This document shows, piece by piece, positions 22,111-33,157 of a stretch of 64,000 bases of DNA. Both the position numbers and the translations under genes were made by a program. Within the stretch, counting starts at the first letter, position 1; every line of letters starts with the position of its first letter. Source of the stretch: Auriscalpium vulgare (Eukaryota; Basidiomycota; Agaricomycetes; Russulales; Auriscalpiaceae); contig JAHBBC010000058.1 of NCBI GenBank assembly GCA_019915015.1, positions 1-64,000 on the forward strand, given 5' to 3'. The notes under the pieces were generated by a model, which saw nothing but the letters and a program-made list of their open reading frames with translations, ran no database searches and was not told the DNA's origin.

Positions 22111-22990
22111 CTATGTAGCCGCCCGCTCGGCTCTCGCGGCGCGTATCCCCATGCCGCCACCCGTAGCCCTCCTGGCCTCCCCGGCCCTCTGTCGCCTCGC
22201 TCCCACCGTGCCGGCTTCGCGGTGCGAACGTCCACCGAAGACCGCGGCGAAAGGCCCCACGAAGATCGCGACGAAAAAGGAGCGCACCGTGGTGCGTCGA
22301 GTCCTGCGCATCGTCCCGCCGTACCCTCCCTGGTGGCTGCCCTGGTGGCCGTCGTGCCCGGCCTGGTGTGCGCCGTGGCGGTCGCGGTGGTCGTCGCCGC
22401 GGTGGCCGTGGTGGTCGCGGTGTTCGTCGTGCGCGTGGCGGTCGCGGTCGCCGCGGTGGCTACCGCCACCGCCATGGTGGTCGGGGTGGTGGTCGACGCG
22501 GTGGTTGGGGTGGTGGCCGTCGCGTGCGCCGAACGCGCGGTGGTGGTCGCTGTGGTGTCCGTCGTATGCGCTATGGTGTGCGTGGCCGCCCACCCTCACC
22601 GGCCTGACCGCCGCCGTCTCCGTCTCTACACCTCTCCCTCCATCACCCAAACCCATCCTTCCTTCCGTGCCGTTTCTCCCGCCCTCCCTGTGGTGGTATC
22701 CTTGTGTTTGAAAGGGAGCGGCGGATTGGTCGCCGCCTGGTGGCGCTATGAACACCGTCGAATCGTGGATGTTAATCGCTTGAGGACAGTCGCAGGCGTT
22801 CATGATCTGACGACGAGAAGGTTGAATCGTCTGTGGAGCTAAAGAAGAGGACGAAACCGACGCCTGTCCTGTGGTGGTCATTGTGGGTTTGAACTGGAGC
22901 GGCATTTGGGCTGCCGCGGGCTCTGCCCGGCGCTATGAACACCGTCGAATTGTGGACGTTAATCACTTGAGGATGGTTGGAGCCGTTCAT
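22111..22990 (-). CDS. His/Gly-rich protein with duplicated 'NSTVFIAP' segment; possible gene
   Basis: Two adjacent minus-strand segments encode similar peptides: 'MNGSNHPQVINVHNSTVFIA' (from 22990) and 'MNACDCPQAINIHDSTVFIA' (from about 22803). Each is followed by a Pro/Gln/His stretch (APVQTHNDHH; APFQTQGYHH). The second continues in a long open frame rich in His, Asp, Arg and Gly (HRGDRDRHAHDEHRDHHGHR), then a hydrophobic run 'SFFVAIFVGPFAAVF' that could span a membrane. The short 'INI..ST..I' segment resembles pieces seen at the start of some basidiomycete repeat and NACHT-type proteins (weak recollection). The His-rich tract may be a low-complexity artefact of GTGGTC-type repeats. No introns fixed. 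Confidence 0.35.
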
Positions 22991-23384
22991 GGTCTGACAG
23001 GAGAAGGATAAAGCAGCCGTGAAGCTAAAGAAGAGGAAGGAACCGACGCTAGATGGGATGGTACAAGGTGAAGCTCGAGTTGGCCGCGCGCGTACTTAGT
23101 CGCGCGTCGACTTCAGCTCTCACGCCCATTGGGCTTCTCACCCGTACCTTCTGATATACTTCTGCGTACAGATCTCCTGCTCCTACGACCATACCGTTCG
23201 CATATCGACTCAAGGAAAAGTGTACGGTAGCTACGGCACGTACCGCATAGCTCTGCTCCCTCAACGCGCCACCCACTTCATCCCCCGCCTTCTCGCCTCT
23301 CTACTCCCTCACTCCCCGACCTGCTTTCTCAGCAAACGCCGCTTCCACCCGCAATCCAGACCGACACCGAAGGATGATGCCGTA

Positions 23385-23720
23385 GCAAAGCCCAAGCCCG
23401 AGCAGAAGGAGGGCGAGGAGCTGGTACGCGTGTCCATGCCCGTGTGCAGGCAGCTCAGCTTCCTCGCGCCAGTGGAGGATCTCCAGCTGCGCGGAGAGCT
23501 TGAGATCCTTGTAGAGCGGTTAAGGTGCGTAGGGTGCCCTCTGGGCGGGCGCAAGCTAAATCCATCTCAAAGGAATTCGACACTACACTATACCGCCTCG
23601 CGCTCGAGACTACTCTCCGCACAGTCATCCGGGCTTCTACCTCGTCTATGACATCCGTTCCCAAATCTTTGAAGCTCCTGCGACCCCACCACCCCGAGCT
23701 GCAACTCTACGAAACAGGCA
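23385..23720 (+). pseudogene. RPN1: RPN1 N-terminal fragment (second copy)
   Basis: The reading begins with a charged segment (AVAKPKPEQKEGEE), then '[17 protein letters not shown]' (about 23476-23526), then across a frame change '[20 protein letters not shown]' (about 23606-23665) and '[19 protein letters not shown]'. This matches the N-terminal part of RPN1/PSMD2. An intron-like gap (GGTTAAGGTGCGTAGGG...AATCCATCTCAAAGG) separates the two parts, and a one-base break follows. The copy stops at about 23720, where unrelated sequence begins. Confidence 0.75.
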
Positions 23721-24584
23721 GCAAAATGCAACGCGCGCGCGCCGCCTCTGTGGCGCGAGCCCAGTCTTCCGCGCACCCTGGTCCCTTAACATGAATGGCC
23801 ACCACTTGACGAGCGCCGCTGAGATTGGGCCGTGTCTGGGTGCGTAGTCAGCGTGACGTGACGCCAGGAGACTGACGGCACTCACGTCCGTTAGGGCTGC
23901 GGGCGCGAACGCGCTCGACTTGACCTCTTCCTCGCCTGGGCACCGAACACGCCGACAATGCGCTGGCTTTTGGCTCCGGCGCGCGGCTCTGCTGTCTCCC
24001 GACGACACACTCGGCGCGCACGCCCGCCTCCCGCCTCCCCGCCGCCTCCGTGATGCCAGCCAACTGCACTCCGGCGCCGTGCGCTCCTCTGCGGCACGAC
24101 AACCCGCTCCCTGGCCCTTCAAATTGGCCACCAGCTTTGCGACGAGCTGACAAGGACCGCGCACCGCTCGAGGCAAGCGGTTGTCAGCGCGGTGCGATGT
24201 CAGCGAGACTGACGAACCACTTTTCCGTAGGATTCCGACGGCGTGCACGCACAAGACGTCCGCAGCGCAGCCTCCTCGACCCTACACCCGCGCCCGCTGC
24301 GCGACAGCCGCGCTGTTTTGGCGGGCACTCGGTGAACGCGCCGGCATCGTGTTCTGTTGCCTGCGCACGACTGTGTTAGCCGTCGCCTGTGCGTTCCACC
24401 GGCCGTCGTGCCTCGCCAGATGTCTGTCGCCTGTACGTGCTGGCGAGAAGATAGTACGATAGCCCATTCGCCTGAACCACCCCGACCTCATTCGCAAAGA
24501 CTCCCATGCGCCGGGCCCATCCGTGCGCGTGCCTCTTGCATACTGCTCTCCCTGCACGTCCTGACAGTTGTATGTGCTTAGGTT

Positions 24585-24800
24585 TCCCCTCCTCGACACG
24601 CTCTCGAAATACGGCCGTGACAATTACTTCGCCGTTGCGCTTTCGCTATGGGCCTGGCTCGAATAACGCGCTCCTCGCGCGGGTGCTGCGGCAGCTCGTT
24701 ATATCACGAGGAGCGACTGCTCGTTCATTGTAAGCCTTGTGCATGGGCAAGCGCACGGTCGGGATCAGCACGCTCTTCCGAAGCGTCAGAACCTGAAGCT
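24585..24800 (+). pseudogene. RPN1: RPN1 C-terminal-half fragment (second copy)
   Basis: Frames read 'LDTLSKYGRDN', 'FAVAL', 'SNNALLARVLRQLV' and 'MGKRTVGIS', which match the same region as 17970-18190 of the first pseudogene. Stops and frameshifts are frequent. About 860 bp of other sequence lies between this piece and the N-terminal piece at 23385-23720, and most of RPN1 is missing. Confidence 0.7.
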
Positions 24801-26480
24801 ACAGAACGCATGCCGTCGTCATTGTGTATAAGTCGATATATAGTTAATATAATGCAAGCTCGGATCATTACGTATACAAGCAGTTGTGAGTCGTCGGCGC
24901 AAAGTCGGACCAGGGCGTGACTCCGATGTGACTACCCTGACCGCAGGAGGACGGGACGCGACTTCGCGTTTTTACTGAGCGTCAAGAGTCAGGCCCCCGC
25001 ATAGCGGGCCTTACTGCCTGCCTCCACCCAAAGTCCCACATGCCCACCAAACATGCCGCTGCTGCCAATGTACTGGAAGATCTCTCCGGCAATTTCGCTC
25101 CCTACAACTTCTTCTGAGCTCTCCCGGCGCACACTCGATGGCAGGTAGCAACCCGCACTGTTAGGTGGCCGTCTCCCTCGCGCAGCAACGCCCAACAGAC
25201 CCAGTCGAAACAATTCAGGAAGGAGAGCGGTGGGTGGCAGAGGTTGACGAGAACGCGCGGCAAGGCATGCAGTCGACCGGGCACAGTGTTAATGAGGTGT
25301 GTTCGAGGTTTGAAATCTGTGTTCCAATACTCCGTTGATATCTGTATACTGTAGCACTTCATCGGACCAGCCAAATCTTGTGGCAGTGGCGCTGTAACGC
25401 CTACGCAACATCTCCCCCGTCATACCCCCGCCGACCGCGCGTTGAAGACGCCTCTGAATCTTAAAGTCAAGGAGCGGCTCAGCATTGCTCACGCACACGC
25501 CTCTACGCTACCGTAAAGACGGTGCGTCGGTCTTTTTCTGCATAAAGTCGTCTGCATGTAGCGCAAGTTAGTAGGAGGCGGCGAGAGGCCGAGGTGTTAT
25601 TCACGGGCGAGTTAGCGAGGTGTGGCCACGCGCTTGAGCTACCCAGACTCGACATGACGAGGTGCGTCTACAGCGCGCGCTGCGCTTCCTCGGCGATCTG
25701 CTGACATTTGTGCCAGCTCACATTTCTTAGGCATCTGCGGTGCTCGTCGTGTCATCCGCCTCCGCGCGTGCCTCTGTCGCCCCACCGCTCGTGGTCTATG
25801 GCCAGAACGTCTGGCCAGAGCGTCGACCATGGGGAGACGAACGGCACGTCCAACCCCGCCCGCGATGCCCTCGCACCCCCGCGGTCGAGGTGTTTCAGAT
25901 TGTGCAGAAGACACCCGAAGCAAAGTGCGTTGTTTGGCTTGCGAGCTGATAGCAATTGTTGGGTACGTCTCTCATGCTTTTCGCGTGCGGCCAGACTGGC
26001 CTGATGTGTGTTACAGGCCACTCTTGCAATAGCAGCTCGCCTCATCACAGGACCCAGGAGCGGGCTGTGCTGCGCAGTACATCCACCACAGTCGTCGCAG
26101 CATTCCTTGGGTCCAAGTCGTAGACTGTGAATCCAACACATAGCTCGTCATGATCACTGAGCTTGTCTTCCTTCTCACACTGGGTTTACAGGCTCATGGT
26201 GTGCTGTTTATGGGTACAGATTTGCGCTGCACTCTGATGCAGTGTCTCGCAACCCGCTGTGTAGATTACGCAGGCCGTGGCGCTGCAGTCGGTCAGTCGC
26301 TGTGGCCGTTTGCCAACGTTTCGTGCTGTCGCTGTGTGGCAGGGATTGCTCAATGGTACGCCGAGCCCTCATTACCCACTGTGTGTGCTAGACTGACATG
26401 TTGAAGAGAGCCGATGCTACGCACGGCGGACGATTCCATCCAAGGAAGGTTATAATTGTAACTCAATTTGCATCACTACA
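24801..26480. other. Stretch with no supported gene; GC-rich to AT-rich boundary
   Basis: Only shadow-like ORFs are seen up to about 26400. From about 26420 the sequence becomes AT-rich and stays so to about 62.9 kb. Confidence 0.45.
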
Positions 26481-26489
26481 TTTGAATGG

Positions 26490-26600
26490 CAAGTTGTACA
26501 ATATTCAAATCAATTATTAAAGTACTCGCATACAAGCATTCGTTCGTAAAGTCTTACGCTGGTTCGAATTCCGGTTCTCATTTTTATATTTTGACTTGGC
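26490..26600 (-). pseudogene. Duplicate of a terminal exon of the TGGTGG family
   Basis: On the minus strand 'RNSNQRKTLRTNACMRVL' is read, ending in a stop. It aligns with the last residues of the neighbouring gene (EQNSKKRKTFPRTLVCEYFD). At DNA level TACAAGC, then GTAAAGTCTTACGCT match in the same spacing as at 26770-26805. It is a tail left from another family copy. Confidence 0.55.
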
Positions 26601-26749
26601 CCTTTAATATCTGTGTTACAACGACTTTCTATTCTCACAATATCTCAACCGCAGAGGGCACGCATTACAACGTAATATACAAGACCAGGACATGGAGGGC
26701 GATCGAGACGATTCCTGGACGTGAATTAAAATATTCGAATTAGAATATT

Positions 26750-27965
26750 TCATGCGACATCAAAGTATTCACATACAAGCGTCCGTGGGAAAGTCTTACG
26801 CTTCTTGGAATTCTGCTCTTCAATTATCTTCTCCAACACGGCAACTTCCTTCAAGAGCCTCTGCTCTCGTTCCAGTGTCATCTGGAAGCGATTTTCCTCC
26901 AAGTTGCAGAGGTTCGCGAGATTCTAAAGCAACACAATATTACACTACGTGGAGGAAGAGACTCGTAAATTCTCACCTTGACTCTACCGGACATATTAAG
27001 CGAGGCTACCATGATGTCGTCAATGTCGGGAGGGATAAGCTCTTTGATAGTGGCGGCGACGTCTTGGATACTTTCGAAATCGCGCAACGCAGCGTCGCTT
27101 AAAGGGACTGGGGAATAGAAACAAAGCAGAATATTAAACGAAAGCCATGACGCAGAATCGAACTTTTACCTCTCTCGAGAACACCTTTTATGTCATAGAT
27201 TAGAAAATAAGCAAATTGCGCTATCGTTGTTTAATATACCTTCAGTTTTGTCGGTTCTCTTTAGATTGGTGTTTTCGTCGACACCGCTCCCTGACACGGC
27301 TACGACGCAAATTAGGTCCTCGTATTCATAAAATAAACTTGTCATCACCTGGGGATATGTGAAGTAGATAGCCGTTATTTTGTTAGTACTTGAAGTCAAC
27401 AGGTCTTAGGAACGGAATACCTTCGTCGTCGCGTTCGTACTCAACCACTTCATTGGTGGATTCATCTTCGAGATCGAGGGCCGCGAAATCAAACAGGTTA
27501 GCCTCCTCTTCCCGTGAAGCTGTGAAGTCACTCGATGAGACAAAAGAAAGAAGGAATTCTTTACAAAAAACACGCAACGAATTTTCTCCCACCAGAGGTC
27601 TTCGCCAAGCGATCCGTTGTATGTTATATCGACGGGTTTTTTAGTCAAGAGAATTTTCAAGCAGAATTCGTGGTCATCCCAGTTCTTGAACGCCTTGTTG
27701 ATGATCGGTCCGTATGCATGACCTTTGTGGTGTTTGTTGAGGAGGAAACCGAGAGTAGCCTGCATGATAATCTAAGGATGGATTGTTTTAAATAAATGTA
27801 AGGATGCGGACTTACTCCTTCCTTTCGAAGTTTCGGCCAGAAAGGTTTCCGATCGTTTTCCGTCGCTTGAGAGATAGCGTTGGCGGCGTACACGACGCGG
27901 GCTTCCAAAACAGCGACGTCGTTGGTCGTTACCGGTTGTGCGTCGCGCTTTGGGATGGACGACAT
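26750..27965 (-). CDS. TGGTGG-family protein, copy B
   Basis: Exon 1 (27965-27816, 50 codons) encodes MSSIPKRDAQ and a helix ('LEARVVYAANAISQATENDR') and ends at GTAAGT. Exon 2 (27771-27579, 193 nt) ends 'YNGSLGEDLWWEKI' ten bases after the TGGTGG (27594-27589). Exon 3 is acidic (LFDFAALDLEDESTNEVVEY). Later exons read 'CVVAVSGSGVDENTNLKRTD', 'SIQDVAATIKELIPPDIDDI' and a terminal coiled coil ('QMTLEREQRLLKEVAVLEKI') followed by the basic SKKRKTF and a stop at 26750. Exon 1 is a whole number of codons and exon 2 ends in phase 1, as in the other copies. Exon 2 has exactly the same length as in the copy at 53167. Family function unknown; a nuclear coiled-coil protein is my inference. Confidence 0.65.
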
Positions 27966-28257
27966 GAGATGATGATGGTTGAGGATAGAGATTGGATTGT
28001 CCCGTTTTGGAGACGCGTGACGTCATGTGGTTCACTGACATAACGGAAGTCACGGTGGTGTTCCCGTCGAACCGTAGAGGGCTTTTCAGAATAGAATAAC
28101 ACCTTGATTAAGTTAAAGAACACTTTTACGAATGGACGTTCAAACAGATCAACCGATGCCATTTCGTGACAAGCGAACAACAAGTACAAATCAACGTAAG
28201 CCATGAAACGCATGTGTAAGGTAACTTAGAACCGCTCGCAGAAAGTCAGTGTTTATT

Positions 28258-30189
28258 CTATTTCACTGTAAAGCACCAGAGGTGGATTAGAAAAGTAATG
28301 TGAATATGAATATAAATTACTCGTACCTTGGAAGGTCCTGCTTCGTCTTGACGAACGCGGCGACGTTTCCTGGCTTCAACCGTCTCGACGAGAGGCTCCG
28401 GTTCCAGCTTTAACTTGAGTGCTTCGACTTTCTGCTCGAGATCTTGGATTCGAGAGAGCAGTTGGCTGAACTGAAATTTTGACTGTCGGCGCAGGAATAA
28501 CAAATTCTACGTAAACGTGAGCTATCGTTTACATTCAGTATCAAAATTCGAATTTACGGAGAGCCGCAATTCGAGTTCACCCGTCCGCTTGAGGATAGGA
28601 TTCGACGTCGGATTGAACGCCGTCTTGCCGATGATGAAGTCCCCTTGCATGTGACGCAGTTCATCGCCAATATTGTTACTGAGTATGTACTCATCCGACA
28701 CTGGTAAAATATTCAGCAATGAGTATGATAAACAAAACAAAACACTTACACGTGCGTGGGGCCATGTGTACGGGTACGATGCGAACTATGGATACATATT
28801 AGCATGGGGATGGCATGATTCGCAAAGGACTGCACCTTTCCTTGGTCGGCCGCGACCAGTGGATTGCTTCGCTAACTCTGTGAAGTCGCATTAAATTACG
28901 AGTTCATTACTTTAATCGAACATACTTGGAACGACGCGCTTGGCTGCTTTAAACATGGATTAAGTTCTGCGTCTATCAACAATGATAGTCAACTGACGTT
29001 GCTTGGCTTTTGCTGAAAGGTAAACATCATGAACATTATTTATGATGGATCGCATACATCGGATCGTACCTGCACGAGTATTCCTTTTTTTTGGTGCAGC
29101 GATGGATTCCGCAACTGCGACATAATTAGTCGGCCGTTGTGATCCGGTAATACTTTAAAGACGGGTAAATAGATGAGAACACACCGACGCTCTCATCAGA
29201 TTCTTCGTTGTCGTCTTCGACATCAATATAGTTGACGTCGTCAAGCTCAGGGGATCCGTACACGGACGGACCTATAATAAAAGGGCCGGTATTAAAAACG
29301 TATCGACACTGGTATTAAAGAAAATCCAATACGCTTAACGGATTCTGCTGCAAGTCAAGCGTAAGGAATATTTTATGACGTGAAGAGAAAACATTAAATT
29401 TACCGCTTTTTTTCACGGACTTCTGGACGGTGGGCTCTGCATGACAAGTCGCCTGCCGTTACACAAATACACCGAAATAAAAAATCACATACTGTATTCA
29501 TCATCGGATTCCTTCCCATCAGTATGATCGCTGTCGTTGCCATCGCCGTCGTTACCCTGGAGGACACCGCCCTCAGACGCATCTGTCATAAAAGCATGTC
29601 AGGAAAAGTCGGTACGTGACGATATACAGTGTACAGGCCTTCGTCTTCATCAGAACGGTTATCGATATAAAACTCGTCATCGTTACCTGAACCACGGACG
29701 TCTAATCTTTATGAGTACGATACAATCAGTACTGAAGGAATACACTAACCAAGATTCATCCACCAGCAGTTGTCTCCAAAGTCTTCAACGGTTTCCGCAG
29801 GTTCGAGCTGTATCCGCTGGTACAGTTCGTCGATGACCTCGCGGCCCACGCACGTCTTGCGCTTTTTGTATATGTCGTTCGCCCAGATGCTCAGGTCCGT
29901 CTTGACACCACCGTCCTTTGCGCACTTTTTCGAATGACGACTATACGACCCCTGACATATAATATGAAAGCTGACAGTTAAATAAAAAGAAACAAAAGCG
30001 TACCAATTCTTGGTACACCAGCCCCATGACTTCGTTGGGCACGTCCGCAACATCCGAAACGTTGTAGAAACTCATTGCGATAGCCTCCAATCGTGCGTGC
30101 AAGCGTTCGAGTTCACGGTAGTCCTCTTCTCTCTCTTTGATTTTTGCATGGTCGACGGTCTTGCGCGCACCCTTGCCCAAGCCGGCCAT
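28258..30189 (-). CDS. TGGTGG-family protein, copy A
   Basis: Exon 1 (30189-30004, 186 nt) encodes MAGLGKGARKTVDHAKIKER and a long helix. Exon 2 (29951-29750, 202 nt) ends 'ETVEDFGDNCWWMNL', with TGGTGG at 29765-29760. Several microexons follow, rich in Asp/Glu/Ser: 'NDDEFYIDNRSDEDEG', 'DGNDSDHTDGKESDDEY', 'SPELDDVNYIDVEDDNEESD'. A conserved exon reads 'DELRHMQGDFIIGKTAF' (about 28655-28605). The last main exon is a coiled coil ('LLSRIQDLEQKVEALKLKLE') followed by a strong NLS-like patch (ARKRRRVRQDE). A final intron places a stop near 28260. Starts 408 bp from the plus-strand copy C, so they share an upstream region. I infer a nuclear, self-associating protein. Confidence 0.65.
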
Positions 30190-30597
30190 AAGCAGTAGAG
30201 TGTGAAGTATGCGATCGGGCGGGGGTATGGAGAAGGGAGAAGGACAATGAGAGAAACGGCGATGTCGCAGTAGCGGAGGAAGTCGCGCGTGTCCTAATCC
30301 GGTTGTGTATCGACTTCACGTTATCTCATCGCGCAATTCACACGCGTCAGGTCATTTGAGACTTGTTTAAGATAGGAAGCGCTGCCTTAAATTGAACGCT
30401 GTTGCCTTCACAAGGATGGTACATGATAAGAGGAATGTAAATCCGATAGTGAAAGACAGTGAGATTACTTGAAGGGTGAACAATATAGCGATAGATAATA
30501 TTGACCGCAGCGGATGCATCACATGTCACAGTTACTCCGTTGTCACGCAAGTCGCGGTGCGTGTTCGTCGTTCTTCTCCTCTCACTACCAACATAAC

Positions 30598-32799
30598 ATG
30601 GCGCTCACCTCCGAAAATCGTCCTCCCACTCTCGAGACAGACATGGCAAAGGTCAAGGACACATCGACGATTATCGTGCCGAAGTTCTCGTCCGATCTTC
30701 CATCAGACGAGAAGCAATTGAGGGGCTACCTGTACCGGCACGAAATCCGGTGCATGTCGTCTGGTCGTGCAGTGAAGGAACAGCCGGAGTCGTCGTATGG
30801 CACTTATGAAATGGCGATTAAGGCAGAGGTGGTGAGTGTTGCCTTGTTTTTGTACGCGTCCAGAATAATTTAATTTTGTAGGCGCAACTTGTCCGAGCGT
30901 TGGGCAAGTGGGATTCATTGGGCGAAGGCGTCGAGTACGAACGGTACGACTGGATCAACGAAACGCGTACCCTCTATCGTAAGGCAAAAACCACCGAGGG
31001 ATTCAAAGCTCTCCTCCGACACCTAGCGTCTCAGCCGCTGCACGAAAACGCGCAAGACGAGTTAGCTGACTCGACCGACTTTTGGTGGGCGACTATTAAA
31101 AAAGGTAGGCAGCGAATAATCAATTAACTGATTTCTTAATAAATGATTATGCAAACAGACACGAGCATGAAAGTGCAGGCGACTTTTGACACGGAAGACG
31201 AGGATCACGGTGAGTCCCGGATGTGAGAATAATGATCAATCCTAATATTCGTATTAAGATAAAATGGACGTTGACGAAACGTCTGTTGGTGACAGTGCCG
31301 ACAAAGGGGTTGGGCAGCACAAAGCCCCTGCAGTGACAGACAAGGGAAAAGGGCGGGCAACGAAGGAAACGGAGGGTACGTCGAGTCGGACCAACATCGT
31401 ATTTTTAATTCACGGCGTCGAAAAAACAGGTATAGTCGACAGAGAGGGCTCGCCTGCGAAGAAGAACAAGTCGCCAGATGGTAGGTCATATTAAATAACA
31501 TTTGATTACTTAAATGACGTTCTCGCTTTAACAAAACTAGTAGTTGTCAAGGATAACGCGCCTGGAGCGGGCGTGAAGGAGAAAGCGCGTGCAGCGAAAG
31601 AGGGTCCAGAGCCAGAGAGTAAGTGACAAAGAACTAATGTGAATTTATTAAATTGACGTATTCGAAATAAAAACCTAGATCCCACGAAGAGCGTGCATGC
31701 GTCGAGGGGTAATTCACCGGAAGGTATGTCACATTTAAAGACCATCGACTATGTAAATGACGTTGTCGCATAAACCAATTTAGTTGTCGTCAAGGAGAAC
31801 GTGTCCGTAGCAAAGGCTAAGGACCCGGATGGTAGGTTACGTTAAATAAACAAGTCTACACCGCTAAATAAAGAATTCTAGTCATTATGAAGTCGCCCAG
31901 GACAACCCGCACCATCAAGTCTAAGGCTATAGTCGAGGGTGCGAGTCACATCCTATAAATTCACTTAATCTAATGCTCGTACAGATAGTGACGATGACGT
32001 TGGTGAGTTTTCAACGAACGTCGAACCGGTTTCCTGTTAAAGTATCACGAGCAGTGGTCGAGGATAATTCCAGTGCGTTTCATATTTTTTCTGTAACACT
32101 ATGTTTTCTTCATTAATAGGATGAATTCAGGGTCAAGGGTGTTGGTTCCTGCCGGTAGACGGGGTCGGTTTGCCAGGCCAAGGGTAAGTTTAACATCTTA
32201 CGATTTATATAAATATTCACCATGAGTTCAGGATTCCGTGGCGAAGAAAAATATTCCGGTAAGTCGCACATGTACACGCATATGAATTAGATGGTCAACC
32301 TGACGCTTAAATAATACAGACAAACCAGCAGACCCAATCTACGGAGATACGCCCTTGCGTGAGTGTGTTTTATAAATAAGCTTGTGGGTATTAATAAAGG
32401 ATTTAGTATCTGGAGACCACGTTCTCGGAACATCCGTTCGCGAGGAAGTCGACTATATTCTCGCGACCTCAAAAGCAGTCGAAAACTTTGCGAAGTCAAT
32501 CAAGACCGGATCAAAGCACGTTTCGGAGGGATACATTCGCAGCCAGGTATAATTCTCAAATATTTAATGCAGACATAACGATTATTAACATGTTGTAGCA
32601 TGTCTCGGTGCTGTGGGAAGACGAACGCAACGTCATGTTGCAAAGAATCGCCGAATTGGAGAGGGAAGTTGAAAGGCTTAAGGTTTCGTCCGGTAAAACA
32701 TCCCCGAATGTCGCTGCAAAGTCGGGAAAGCGCAAGACCGTGAACGCTGCGGAACAACCGGTCGCAGGTTCGTCGAAACTGACTTCAGGCAGGCGTTAG
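30598..32799 (+). CDS. TGGTGG-family protein, copy C, with duplicated internal exons
   Basis: Exon 1 (30598-30831, 234 nt) starts MALTSENRPPTLETDMAKVK. Exon 2 (30882-31104, 223 nt) has 'LVRALGKWDSLGEGVEYERY' and ends shortly after 'DSTDFWWATI' (TGGTGG 31083-31088). At least eight small exons follow, rich in Lys, Asp, Ser and Pro, two of which begin alike (VVVKDNAPG near 31542; VVVKENVSV near 31784) with similar introns, so part of the gene was duplicated. One exon (about 31985-32002) is only 18 nt and encodes DSDDDV. Near the end, 'VSGDHVLGTSVREEVDYILA' and a coiled coil ('RIAELEREVERLKVSSGKTS') lead to a basic tail (KSGKRKT) and the stop at 32797-32799. Exon 1/2 similarity is highest to the copy at 46293. 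Confidence 0.6.
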
Positions 32800-33157
32800 T
32801 CAGTGTTTTCGTTTTGAATGGTTGATGTACACGGCACGTTCTGGTTGTTGAGGCGTAGACTCTTGTAACACGGTCAATGAATATGAAATTTGCGTCACGG
32901 TATGATGAAAAAGTCAGAAAGTCGAAAATATAAACCATGAAATGAGTTCGAATATAATACGATGATTAAACTAATATTCATTTGGTTTAATTAAATCTGT
33001 GTATATATAATCAAGGATGCCGACCTACCCCAAGCAGTGCGAAGATTACCGGTATTGTTGTCGGGGAGAAGATGCCGACCGGTTGTCATTTCGTCGTAGT
33101 AATACCACTGGCTATTGATACGTATTCGAGAAGTGAAATGAGAGCCCCCATAATAAA

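Noticed and set aside
22076..22842. Very long plus-strand ORFs rich in Val/Ala or Trp/Pro
   Set aside because: They are opposite-strand shadows of a GTGGTC/CGCGGT-type low-complexity tract; composition is extreme and no splice or start context supports them.
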